A stretch of 9,327 nt of DNA from an uncultured Collinsella sp. (GCA_902475445.1 CABRZN010000080.1:1-9327); one strand, 5' to 3'. Positions 1-6,751 are shown, counted from the stretch's first letter. A program made the numbers and translations. The notes: generated by a model not told the origin, from the sequence alone.

Positions 1-708
1 GCTTAGCGCACCCTCGGCGCGTCCGGCAGGCTTTGCGAAATGGGATCCAGGAGACTTCGACGCAGCATCATCTTGCGGAATGCTTCTAATGAGCGTCCCA
101 TCCTTCAAAAACAGAATCTCATCGCACAATCTATCGACCGAATCCAAGATGTGGGATGACATGATGATGCACGTACCGGAATCGGCCAACTTCCTAAGAA
201 TCTCGGAATGCAAGTCCACCCTGCTGGGGTCGAGCGCGTTCATGGGCTCATCTAATAGAAGGTACCGCGCACCCGTCGCATACGCAATCGCCAGGGTAAG
301 CTGCTGCTTCATGCCCTGGCTCAGAGTGCGGATCCTCATCTTCGCGAACTCGCCTATCTGCGTTTGTTCCACTATCTCTTCGATATCGCGAGCATGCGGC
401 CACATATCGCAAACCATCTTGAGGTGATCTTCCGCACGCAATCCGGGATACAGCAGCGTCCCCTCACCAGGTGCATAGAAGATCATAGAACGGACCTCTC
501 TCGCACCCGTACCCTGCACCTCATCCAGAACGATGCTCCCGTCCACGCGAGGACCCGGCAAACCTGCCATCGCACGCAGCAACGTCGTCTTTCCATGCCC
601 GTTCGGAGCGACGAGACCGTAGACCGTACCCGGGGCAAACTCAGCGTCCACCGAATCTACGAGCACCTTCTTTCCATAAGAGATCGTCAGCGTTTGAAGG
701 CCAATCAT
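1..708 (-). CDS. ABC transporter ATP-binding protein (3' end beyond window)
   Basis: This is the nucleotide-binding subunit of an ABC-2 type exporter, acting at the cytoplasmic face of the membrane with the permease encoded just upstream. The 236 codons read here show the P-loop APNGHGKTT (residues 34-42, Lys40, Thr41), the signature LSQGM (129-133), Walker B LLLDE (150-154, Glu154 as catalytic base), a D-loop (ALDP, 158-161) and the H-loop His186 in SSHIL. The Q-loop glutamine is not evident: the aligned stretch reads FYAPGEGTLL (77-86), a departure also seen in some exporters of the BcrA/drug type. I chose ATG at 708 because AAAGGGG lies 9 nt upstream; the in-frame ATG at 717, which forms an ATGA overlap with the permease stop, sits directly against that Shine-Dalgarno. 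No stop codon occurs before base 1, so the C-terminus is missing. Codons such as AGG, AGA, ATA and TTA are commoner than in the genes to the right. The substrate cannot be inferred. Confidence 0.93.
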   Translation of the reverse strand, partial: MIGLQTLTISYGKKVLVDSVDAEFAPGTVYGLVAPNGHGKTTLLRAMAGLPGPRVDGSIVLDEVQGTGAREVRSMIFYAPGEGTLLYPGLRAEDHLKMVCDMWPHARDIEEIVEQTQIGEFAKMRIRTLSQGMKQQLTLAIAYATGARYLLLDEPMNALDPSRVDLHSEILRKLADSGTCIIMSSHILDSVDRLCDEILFLKDGTLIRSIPQDDAASKSPGSHFAKPAGRAEGALS

Positions 709-713
709 CGAGA

Positions 714-2936
714 TCATCCCCTTTCGATCTTTGGAACACTCAGGCGCACCATCAACGGAGATACGGCGCCCAAAACCACCAGCAGAGCGCCCGATGCGCC
801 GACGACCTCTCCAAAAGGCATCGCGTTCGTCCCTCGCCCAAGGAACCCAATCGTCCCCACCTGGGAAGCGGGATCAAACGAGGCGAATGGAGCCAGCAGC
901 GCGACGCCCATGCCCGCGCTTTCAACATGAGCGCTCAACGAACCCAACACCAGGAGAACCGCGCAAACCACTCCGGTGACAACGGGGTTGCGGCTAATCG
1001 CTGCTGTCAACGCAGCGACGACGGAAATCACGCCGTATGCCATGACCAGCAACGGAATACTGCACAACACCGCCTCCCCCACCATGGACGTTGTCGAAGC
1101 TCCCGCCCGAATGAGAGCGACGGGATACTCCGATCCACCCGCACCGTTCTTAATCAAGGACACAACCGCAGCGGGAACCATCGACACCAAAAGCAGCGCC
1201 AAGCCAAGCAGGAGAGACAGCGCAACAGCCGTCAGAAAACGCACATGCGCTGTTGCGGGGATCTGGAGAACCAGAAGGGAACGACACTGCAGGTGGGTGC
1301 ACGCGAGCGATGTGACAACCACGGGCAACAGCAAAAATAAGGAGGGAAGCGCTGCCTGGAGATACGAAAGGAGGATTAATGGGGGCATCTTCGTACTTAA
1401 CTCGTAAACCTTGGGGTCCGGCAAGCTCGCGATCGACTCAAGCAGAAGGGCGCGCGCCTCCGCACGAGAAGGAGTCTCCGGCTCGATTCCGATCGATTGC
1501 AGGAGGGTCGCATCTGCCGCGCCCAGCTCGCCTCGAGCGCGCTCGTACGTCGCAAGGCTTCGAAACCCCTCCGCAGGCGTGGGCGCGTACACGAAACCCG
1601 AAAGAGCATCTCGCATGCCTTCCAGGGCCGCTTTGCCCTCGACGTCCATATTCGCAGCGTCCTGCTCTAGATACCGATCTATTGAACGGAGCTCCCCATC
1701 CCTATACCGAACAGCGGAAACGTCACCAGCGTCAGGAAACACCTCGACCAGAGCCGGGGCCAGCATCGCCGTCGACATTGCAATCGCGCATACGGCGAGG
1801 GCAGGAGAATGCAGGAGCAGCTTCCCCATCGTTCTTACGTATGCAACGGCGGAGGCACAAGCGCTCGAACGGGCTGTCGTTCTCGATGCGGTGAAGGAAC
1901 CTCTCTCAAGACAAATCGGGGACATCGGGCGCGCGCAGCCGCTCTTTCCAGCAACGCAAAGCAGGCTAATTGCCAGCACCTCGATCCCGATTGCGCATAC
2001 GAGGGTAATCGCGCCACGCTCGAAGCAAAGTCCAGGCAGATTCACTATCTGCGTTGTCGGGTACGGGCTATAGGCGCCGACGGTCAACTCAGTGTTCGCA
2101 TACGTAAGGGGATTCAACAGGGCGAACTCACGTAAAGCGATGGATCTTCCGTAATACCCGGGAACCATCGTCGCCCCCATCAGGGCACATACGAACACGA
2201 TTCCAAGCGTAGGGTTATTGGCAATCTTCACGGCAAGGTGAACGACGAGCGAGATGAACGCCGCCACCAAGAATTGCAAAATGGCCGTCTGTGCGAACAC
2301 CAGCCAAGCCGGTTTGATAACCGGAGTCGCATATTGAACGTAGCCTATCGGATAGAACAGCGAGCCCGGGCCATTCTTCACAAGTGCGGCGATTATCCCT
2401 GGAAGATTGACGGCGAAGACGGCAAGCATCGCAAAAACACTCGCCCATACGCTCGATGCAACAAGCCTGCCCAGCTCACCCATCGGTGCCTGGATGATGA
2501 GTTTTTCACGTTTGTTAAGACGCGCGGCAAGGAACGAGACGGCAACGGCCGTTGCGGCCCATAGCAAGTACTCCTTCGATCCGTCATAAAAGGAGTACGC
2601 TCCATCCGATACCTGCAGAAACGGAAGCAGAGGAGAGAGCGGCGCCAAGACAAGACGCCCCGCGGCAAGAGGGTAAAGAAGCGCGGGCATGCTTGATGAA
2701 GAGGTATAGACGCCCTCCTCCCCCGCATTCACAAGCGCATCCGCATAGGATGCTGACAATTCCTGCTCAACACGGGTTATTCCCGACTCGAGGTATTCGA
2801 CCCGTCCGTCGATGCCAGCCGCGCTCCTGAAGACGGGCAAAGCACAAAGAACCATCAACGCAACAACGGCAACACAGAGCGACCTGGAGGAGAGAAGCGA
2901 CCTAAAGATCGCCTTCGAGATTTTGAGCATATTCAT
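714..2936 (-). CDS. Fused, internally duplicated ABC-2 type permease
   Basis: This is the membrane subunit of the exporter. Twelve hydrophobic segments are visible in two sets of six (roughly residues 20-38, 122-139, 164-186, 211-236, 242-260, 308-328, then 377-398, 521-544, 565-592, 618-646, 651-669, 712-732). In each set a soluble loop separates the first two helices: about 85 residues in the first half and 120 in the second. The halves align at a nearly constant offset of about 409 residues: LVKNGPGSLFYP matches LIKNGAGGSEYP, the NP pair at 241-242 matches 650-651, and ALLNPLTY matches ALLAPFAS. One chain therefore probably replaces the usual permease dimer. ATG 2936 is preferred because AAGG stands 6 nt upstream; ATG 2954, six codons earlier, has no clear ribosome site. 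The stop overlaps an ATG of the ATPase gene, indicating coupling. Topology and exporter role are inferred from the fold and the partner gene; the substrate is unknown. Confidence 0.85.
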   Translation of the reverse strand: MNMLKISKAIFRSLLSSRSLCVAVVALMVLCALPVFRSAAGIDGRVEYLESGITRVEQELSASYADALVNAGEEGVYTSSSSMPALLYPLAAGRLVLAPLSPLLPFLQVSDGAYSFYDGSKEYLLWAATAVAVSFLAARLNKREKLIIQAPMGELGRLVASSVWASVFAMLAVFAVNLPGIIAALVKNGPGSLFYPIGYVQYATPVIKPAWLVFAQTAILQFLVAAFISLVVHLAVKIANNPTLGIVFVCALMGATMVPGYYGRSIALREFALLNPLTYANTELTVGAYSPYPTTQIVNLPGLCFERGAITLVCAIGIEVLAISLLCVAGKSGCARPMSPICLERGSFTASRTTARSSACASAVAYVRTMGKLLLHSPALAVCAIAMSTAMLAPALVEVFPDAGDVSAVRYRDGELRSIDRYLEQDAANMDVEGKAALEGMRDALSGFVYAPTPAEGFRSLATYERARGELGAADATLLQSIGIEPETPSRAEARALLLESIASLPDPKVYELSTKMPPLILLSYLQAALPSLFLLLPVVVTSLACTHLQCRSLLVLQIPATAHVRFLTAVALSLLLGLALLLVSMVPAAVVSLIKNGAGGSEYPVALIRAGASTTSMVGEAVLCSIPLLVMAYGVISVVAALTAAISRNPVVTGVVCAVLLVLGSLSAHVESAGMGVALLAPFASFDPASQVGTIGFLGRGTNAMPFGEVVGASGALLVVLGAVSPLMVRLSVPKIERG

Positions 2937-2967
2937 CGCCAACCTTAACCTCATCCAGTCGGAACAG

Positions 2968-2994
2968 AGGGGCCGAACAAAATGCTCGGCCCTT
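2968..2994 (-). promoter_or_regulatory. Leader hairpin upstream of the exporter operon
   Basis: GGGCCGA (2970-2976) and TCGGCCC (2986-2992) form a perfect 7-bp stem. Read on the minus strand, the 9-nt loop can continue the stem by a G-U, a C-G and an A-U pair, leaving three unpaired T. It lies about 32 nt before the permease start. On the plus strand it is followed by TTATTACTT, so it could instead act as a weak terminator for rightward antisense transcription. There is no long T-run on the minus side. An attenuator or mRNA-stabilising role is inference. Confidence 0.45.
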
Positions 2995-2999
2995 ATTAC

Positions 3000-3028
3000 T
3001 TGCCGGCAAAGTCAATTTAACATAAACT
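3000..3028 (+). promoter_or_regulatory. Candidate promoter for the DUF2975-HTH operon
   Basis: TTGCCG (3000-3005) and TAAACT (3023-3028) are separated by 17 nt, and each matches the sigma-70 type consensus at four of six positions. Transcription would start near 3035, leaving a leader of about 37 nt with GGAGG at 3062-3066. A second pairing, TGTTAA (3028-3033) with TTAAAT (3051-3056), also has a 17-nt spacer but would start transcription inside the ribosome site, so it was not preferred. This is a by-eye prediction. Confidence 0.35.
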
Positions 3029-3034
3029 GTTAAA
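3016..3034. promoter_or_regulatory. Perfect inverted repeat, candidate operator
   Basis: TTTAACA (3016-3022) and TGTTAAA (3028-3034) form an exact 7-bp inverted repeat around the 5-nt spacer TAAAC. It lies in the divergent intergenic region and covers the candidate -10 of the rightward operon. The spacing suits a dimeric helix-turn-helix repressor. The HTH protein encoded at 3594-3845 is the obvious candidate ligand, and from this place it could control both directions. The repeat is directly visible; the binding partner is inference. Confidence 0.55.
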
Positions 3035-3071
3035 AAGTAACCTGAGTTTTTTAAATTCTTCGGAGGTTATT

Positions 3072-3584
3072 ATGAGTTCCGACAATCGCACTCCCCGGCT
3101 TCATTCCTTCCGCATCGCATGTGCGATAGCCTCTGCGGCCCTTTGCGTCACCGCCATCGCACAAGTGGCGTTCTCCTTAAAGCCAGCAATCGAAGTGCTC
3201 GACAACCCTGTGATTGTAGACTCCCCCGCGTATCCAGCCCTTGCGATCTCGACATTGGCCCCTGCCGTCATCGGTATCGCTACGACCATCCTCAGCGCCG
3301 TTCTCGTGTGGACGATCAAGAGCGGAGACCCCTTCAAGAAAGGGTCTGCGACATGCTTGAAGGTGCTCGGCATTCTCTTCGTTGTTCAAGCTGCCACCAG
3401 CCTCTACGCCGGCTCACTCAAAACCTCCGTTTCGATGTTTGGCGGCGAGGGGGCCGTCGGCGCCCAAGAGATCGCTTCATCATTCGATTGGACCTCTCTG
3501 GTTCTCGGCATCGTCCTGTTCATGCTTTCCCAGCTCTTCTTGTACGCCCGAGAGCTGTACCTCGACTCCGACGAGATTGCGTAA
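3072..3584 (+). CDS. DUF2975-like four-helix membrane protein
   Basis: This 170-residue integral membrane protein has four predicted helices (about 14-36, 57-82, 94-114, 140-159) and short cytoplasmic ends. The loop SGDPFKKGSATCLKVLG (84-100), just before helix 3, resembles the PF-x-x-x-N-x-x-R/K-L-x-x-IG region of the DUF2975 family. Proteins of that family are commonly encoded just before a YozG-type Cro/C1 HTH protein, and that is the case here after a 9-nt gap. The start is supported by GGAGG at 3062-3066, 5 nt before ATG. No enzymatic residues are evident. A role as membrane partner or sensor for the adjacent regulator is inferred from gene order only; the biochemical function of the family is not established. 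Assignment to DUF2975 is by motif and context. Confidence 0.78.
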   Translation: MSSDNRTPRLHSFRIACAIASAALCVTAIAQVAFSLKPAIEVLDNPVIVDSPAYPALAISTLAPAVIGIATTILSAVLVWTIKSGDPFKKGSATCLKVLGILFVVQAATSLYAGSLKTSVSMFGGEGAVGAQEIASSFDWTSLVLGIVLFMLSQLFLYARELYLDSDEIA

Positions 3585-3593
3585 GGAAACGCC

Positions 3594-3845
3594 ATGCCCG
3601 TAATTGTTCGCCTCGACAAGATCATGGCCGAGCGAAAGATTTCCTCGAACGAACTTGCCGAAAGGATTGGAACCACGCCCGTGAACCTGTCCCGTATTAA
3701 AAAAGGGCATATTCGCGGCATTCGCTTCAACACACTCGAGCAGCTATGCCTCGCCCTTCGTTGCCAACCCGGAGACCTTCTCGAAGTCATGAGCGAAGAG
3801 GATGCCCGAAAGGAGTTCGGACTCGATTGGTCCGCCGAGGATTAG
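3594..3845 (+). CDS. Small Cro/C1-type HTH regulator, YozG-like
   Basis: This 83-residue DNA-binding protein belongs to the HTH_26 / YozG type. It begins MPVIVRLDKIMAERKISSNE, the usual opening of this family. The helix-turn-helix spans about residues 18-36 (NELAERIG, turn, recognition helix TPVNLSRIKKG), followed by the family hallmark IRFNTLEQLCLALRCQPGDL (43-62). The acidic tail from about 66 (SEEDARKEFGLDWSAED) is longer than I would expect for this family. The start is set by AAGG about 7 nt before the ATG, overlapping the stop region of the DUF2975 gene, so the two are surely cotranscribed. It probably autoregulates the operon and may govern the divergent exporter through the inverted repeat at 3016-3034. 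Oddity: its TAG stop is followed at once, in the same frame, by a recombinase fragment. Confidence 0.88.
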   Translation: MPVIVRLDKIMAERKISSNELAERIGTTPVNLSRIKKGHIRGIRFNTLEQLCLALRCQPGDLLEVMSEEDARKEFGLDWSAED

Positions 3846-4571
3846 AGGGCGGTCGTACTCGCCCTGCACACGGGGATGCGAATCGGCGAGGTCTGCGGCC
3901 TTCGGTGGTGCGATGTGGATTTCGAGACGGGCCTGATCTCGATCAGACACTCGGTGGCGTACGCGAAGGGAATGGGTTCGTTCATCAAGGACACCAAGAC
4001 CCATGACGCCAGGGGTATCCCCATCGACCCGGTCGGCCTACTCCCCTTCCTGAAGGAGACCCACGAGATCGACTGCGGAAAGCTGCGCTTGCGCGGCCTT
4101 ACCGGGGCGGTCGAGATCGGGGACCGCTACATCCTGTCGGAGCCGGGCGCGACCTTCGCGACGACAAGCTATATCCGCAGGGCGTTCAAGACGTTCTCGG
4201 AGACCAACGGCCTCATGGGCACCAACGACGAGCTGATCACGTTCCACGGCCTTCGCCACACGTTCGCAACGCAGTGGATCCGCCAAGGCGGCGATATCAA
4301 GGCGCTCCAATCGATCCTCGGCCACAAGGACGCCATGGCGACGCTCAACGTCTACGCCGACATCGAGCCCATCTCCAAAATCCATAACATGCTGCGCGCC
4401 ACGCCGTGCCTTTGGCGCGGGCACCTCGGGCCGAGGGTCGATCCGGGTCCCATGTTCCAACAGAGGATCCAGGAGTCCATCGAGACGCTCCAGGCGTTCG
4501 GCTACGGCATCACCGAGCCGGACGACCGAAATATCGCCATACGCGACGTGAAGACGAACAGTTGGCTCTAG
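3846..4571 (+). pseudogene. Tyrosine recombinase/integrase catalytic-domain remnant
   Basis: The reading frame encodes the C-terminal catalytic domain of a phage or ICE-type tyrosine integrase, the enzyme class that cuts and rejoins att sites through a 3'-phosphotyrosine. Numbered from ATG 3876, the visible active-site set is Arg2 (TGMRIGE), Lys41 (DTKTHD), His124-x-x-Arg127 (HGLRHTFAT), His150 (LGHKD) and Tyr160 (LNVYAD), so the catalytic core is complete. The arm-binding and core-binding N-terminal domains, usually 150 or more residues, are absent: homologous sequence (RAVVLALHTGMR) reaches back only to the codon after the upstream TAG at 3843. ATG 3876 lies within the conserved TGMR motif and has no convincing ribosome site, so translation is doubtful. 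About 70 residues follow the tyrosine, longer than typical. I read it as the relic of an integrated element that may have brought in the genes to its left. An intact short recombinase is less likely. Confidence 0.8.
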
Positions 4572-4627
4572 CTCACCGAGTACGCGGCAGTGCTGGGCCC
4601 ATCCCAACTGAGGTCACGGTGGTCCGA

Positions 4628-4671
4628 TAGGGGCGCCGCCCGCGGCATGCGCCGCGGAGCGGTATCCCCTA
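4628..4671. repeat. Long GC-rich imperfect stem-loop
   Basis: Three nested pairings are visible: TAGGGG with CCCCTA (4628-4633 and 4666-4671), CCGC with GCGG (4636-4639 and 4659-4662), and CCGCGGC with GCCGCGG (4640-4646 and 4651-4657), closing on a 4-nt loop ATGC. That is 17 base pairs, with a bulged A at 4658 and a small internal loop. Neither strand has a following T-run, so it is not a standard intrinsic terminator. It starts 56 nt after the recombinase remnant and could be an element-end or attachment-related structure. Confidence 0.5.
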
Positions 4672-4897
4672 CCGAAGGGCGGGGATGCCCTCCGCTTCCA
4701 GTTCGGAATCAGCCGTCGGAGGCGTTCGGCTGACTGCGGGAACGGCCTGTCCGCTCAATGTGTTCGGCTGAGATCGGAAATCGACCCAACACGAGCCGGA
4801 CACGCGCCAGACGGCTCTTCCCCGTGCGGCCTTCCCCCTTACGCTCATGTTGCAGGCATGTAACGCCGCAGCGAGCGCGCCTTTTTTGCGCCAGACA

Positions 4898-4920
4898 GGT
4901 ACAATGATGAACACTGTACC
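4898..4920 (+). promoter_or_regulatory. Candidate promoter/operator of the ACT-citrate synthase genes
   Basis: TACAAT (4900-4905) is a good -10 hexamer about 60 nt before the ACT start codon, but no good -35 is present at the standard distance. GGTACA (4898-4903) and TGTACC (4915-4920) form a perfect 6-bp inverted repeat with an 11-nt spacer that overlaps the -10 and the expected start site. A repressor site is a plausible inference. Confidence 0.4.
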
Positions 4921-4967
4921 GTAGCGGAGCGCCCCGCGCGCGCCGCAATCACGCGAAAGGGTTTCCC

Positions 4968-5255
4968 ATGGCCGAGATCTCGTCCTCCCGTATCGTCATC
5001 ACCGTCCTTGGCAAGAACCGCCCCGGCATCGTCGCCGGCGTCACCCGTGTCCTAGGCGAGGCCAACGTCGACATCCGCGACATCACGCAGTCCATTATCG
5101 AGGACATCTTCACCATGACCATGCTGGCCGATACCGCCGAGTCCAAGCTCGACTTCGCCGAGCTGCAGAAGGCGCTGGCCGAGGCCGGCGAGCTTTCGGG
5201 CGTCAACGTGTCCATCCAGCGCGAGGACGTCTTCAACTTTATGTACCGCCTGTAG
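4968..5255 (+). CDS. ACT domain-containing protein, UPF0237 family
   Basis: This 95-residue protein is essentially a single ACT domain, a beta-alpha-beta-beta-alpha-beta fold that usually binds amino acids or other small ligands as a dimer. The opening IVITVLGKNRPGIVAGVTRV (residues 9-28), then VDIRDITQSIIEDIFTMTML (34-53) and the C-terminal end FNFMYRL, are typical of UPF0237, a family related to the GcvR-like ACT regulators. Length is normal. AAAGGG stands 6 nt before ATG 4968. In many bacteria this gene is followed by a UPF0210/PFL (DUF711-like) gene; here it is followed after 77 nt by citrate synthase, with no terminator seen between, so the two may be cotranscribed. The ligand is unknown. 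A link to nitrogen or amino-acid status would fit citrate synthase feeding glutamate synthesis, but that is inference. Confidence 0.9.
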   Translation: MAEISSSRIVITVLGKNRPGIVAGVTRVLGEANVDIRDITQSIIEDIFTMTMLADTAESKLDFAELQKALAEAGELSGVNVSIQREDVFNFMYRL

Positions 5256-5332
5256 CGAGCAAGCCGCTGGGGATAGCCTGACGCGCGCATGCCCATGCAA
5301 GTCACCCCGATGCGGCCCGGAGAGGAGCGCGC

Positions 5333-6751
5333 ATGGCCTACGACGCCAAGAAAATCTATTACCGCTTCGATGACCACTTGAGCCGACTGGTTCTGGATTA
5401 CGAAGCAAGCCGCCAGATTTCGTCTGAGAGCGAAAGCCTCTACCACGGCCTTCCGACCGATCCTTATGAAGAGGGCCTGTTTGTCGAGCACAATGTCAAG
5501 CGCGGCCTGCGCAATGCTGACGGCTCGGGCGTGGTCGCGGGTCTCACTCGTATCTCGGATGTGCACGGCTACAACAAGGTCGACGGAAAGGTCGTGCCCG
5601 ATCAGGGCAAGCTCACGCTTCGCGGCTACAGCATCGAGGATCTGGTCAACAATGCCCAGGCCGAGAATCGCTACGGCTACGAAGAAGTCGCCTATCTGCT
5701 TATCACAGGTTCGCTGCCCAACAAGGAAGAGCTCGACGGCTTTTGTGAGCGCCTGGGCGCCTTTAGACATCTGAGCGACGAGTACGTTAAAGAGTTCCCT
5801 ATGACCACGGTGTCGTCGAGCATCATGAACGTGCTCCAGCGCGCCGTACTGCTGCTCTACGCCTTCGACGCCGAGCCCGACGTGATCACGCCCGAGCATG
5901 AAATCGACGTCGCCATTTCCATGCTCGCACGTCTCCCGCGCATCGCCGCCTTCGCACACATGGCCTCGGTCGCCAAGCTTCGCGGCTCCGAGGTTCACGT
6001 GCCGCACCCCACGCCCGGTCTCTCCACCGCCGAGACCATCCTACAGGTCTTGCGCGGTGGCATGGCGTTCACCCGCGACGAAGCCATGCTGCTCGACGTG
6101 ATGCTCATGCTGCATGCCGAGCACGGCGGCGGCAACAACTCCACGTTTGCCTGCCGCGTGCTGTCCTCCTCGGCCACCGACCCGTATTCCGCTTATGCCG
6201 CGGCCATCGGCTCGCTCAAGGGCCCGCGCCACGGCGGTGCCAATGCCAAGGTCGTGTCTATGCACGAGGACATCCGCGCGCATGTCTCCAACTGGGAGGA
6301 CGAGGACGAGGTCGCGGCCTACCTGGGCAAGATCCTCGACAAGCAGGCCTTCGACGGCACCGGCCTCATCTACGGCATGGGCCACGCCGTCTATACGCTC
6401 AGCGACCCGCGCGCCGAGGTCTGCCGCCGTTACGCGCGTTCACTGGCAGCCAAGAAGGACTTGGGCGAAGAGTTCGCACTCATCGAGCGCATCGAGCACC
6501 TGGCACCCCAGGTCATGCGCGACCACGGCATGACCAAGCCCATCTGTGCCAACATCGACCTGTACACGGGCTTTATCTACAAGATGCTCGGCGTGCCCGA
6601 GACGCTCTTTACGCCGCTATTCGCCGTCGCCCGCATGGCCGGCTGGTCAGCACACCGCATGGAAGAGCTCTTCTGCGCGCACCGTATTATTCGCCCCGCG
6701 TATCGCCCGGTTATCGAGCCGCTGGAGTACAAGCCGCTCGCCGATCGCTAG
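5333..6751 (+). CDS. gltA: Citrate synthase (citrate/2-methylcitrate synthase family)
   Basis: This enzyme condenses acetyl-CoA with oxaloacetate to give citrate in the cytoplasm. In a fermentative anaerobe the likely use is a partial TCA branch towards 2-oxoglutarate and glutamate. The 472-residue chain shows the catalytic triad motifs: His264 (HAEHGGGNNSTF), His351 (YGMGHAVYT) and Asp409 (CANIDLYTG). The substrate-pocket motif GPRHGGAN is at 298-305 and a C-terminal arginine cluster (RIIRPAYR) at 451-458. The conserved fold starts near residue 68 (VVAGLTRISDVHGY, then KLTLRGYSIEDLV). The first ~65 residues form an extra N-terminal region, as in the longer clostridial-type enzymes, which makes it longer than E. 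coli GltA. AGGAG lies about 6 nt before ATG 5333. A strong terminator follows the stop. 2-Methylcitrate synthase activity cannot be excluded from sequence, though no prp genes are seen here. Confidence 0.93.
   Translation: MAYDAKKIYYRFDDHLSRLVLDYEASRQISSESESLYHGLPTDPYEEGLFVEHNVKRGLRNADGSGVVAGLTRISDVHGYNKVDGKVVPDQGKLTLRGYSIEDLVNNAQAENRYGYEEVAYLLITGSLPNKEELDGFCERLGAFRHLSDEYVKEFPMTTVSSSIMNVLQRAVLLLYAFDAEPDVITPEHEIDVAISMLARLPRIAAFAHMASVAKLRGSEVHVPHPTPGLSTAETILQVLRGGMAFTRDEAMLLDVMLMLHAEHGGGNNSTFACRVLSSSATDPYSAYAAAIGSLKGPRHGGANAKVVSMHEDIRAHVSNWEDEDEVAAYLGKILDKQAFDGTGLIYGMGHAVYTLSDPRAEVCRRYARSLAAKKDLGEEFALIERIEHLAPQVMRDHGMTKPICANIDLYTGFIYKMLGVPETLFTPLFAVARMAGWSAHRMEELFCAHRIIRPAYRPVIEPLEYKPLADR

Larger units (their letters stand above)
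4572..4967. other. Intergenic region, hairpin-rich, no convincing gene
   Basis: No supported coding sequence lies between the recombinase remnant and the ACT gene. The region holds the long stem-loop at 4628-4671, a TCAGCCG/CGGCTGA pair (4709-4715 and 4727-4733), a direct repeat of GTTCGGCTGA (4724-4733 and 4762-4771), a GAGCCG/CGGCTC pair (4793-4798 and 4812-4817), a six-T run (4882-4887) and the ACT gene promoter. The minus-strand frame at 4669-4914 has no recognisable domain. Possible att or element-end sequence is inferred only from its place after the recombinase. Confidence 0.5.

Noticed and set aside
3028..3056. TGTTAA and TTAAAT as the promoter of the DUF2975 operon
   Set aside because: The 17-nt spacer is right, but transcription would begin within the GGAGG ribosome site, leaving no usable leader.
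4882..4887. T-run as an intrinsic terminator after the recombinase remnant
   Set aside because: No stable stem directly precedes the six T on the plus strand.
4669..4914. Minus-strand frame of 81 codons in the intergenic region
   Set aside because: No domain, no convincing ribosome site, and the frame crosses the ACT promoter region and several small inverted repeats. It reads like non-coding GC-rich DNA.
4949..6007. Long minus-strand frame of 352 codons
   Set aside because: It is antisense to the ACT and citrate synthase genes, both of which have clear motifs and ribosome sites. Long shadow frames are expected in GC-rich coding DNA.
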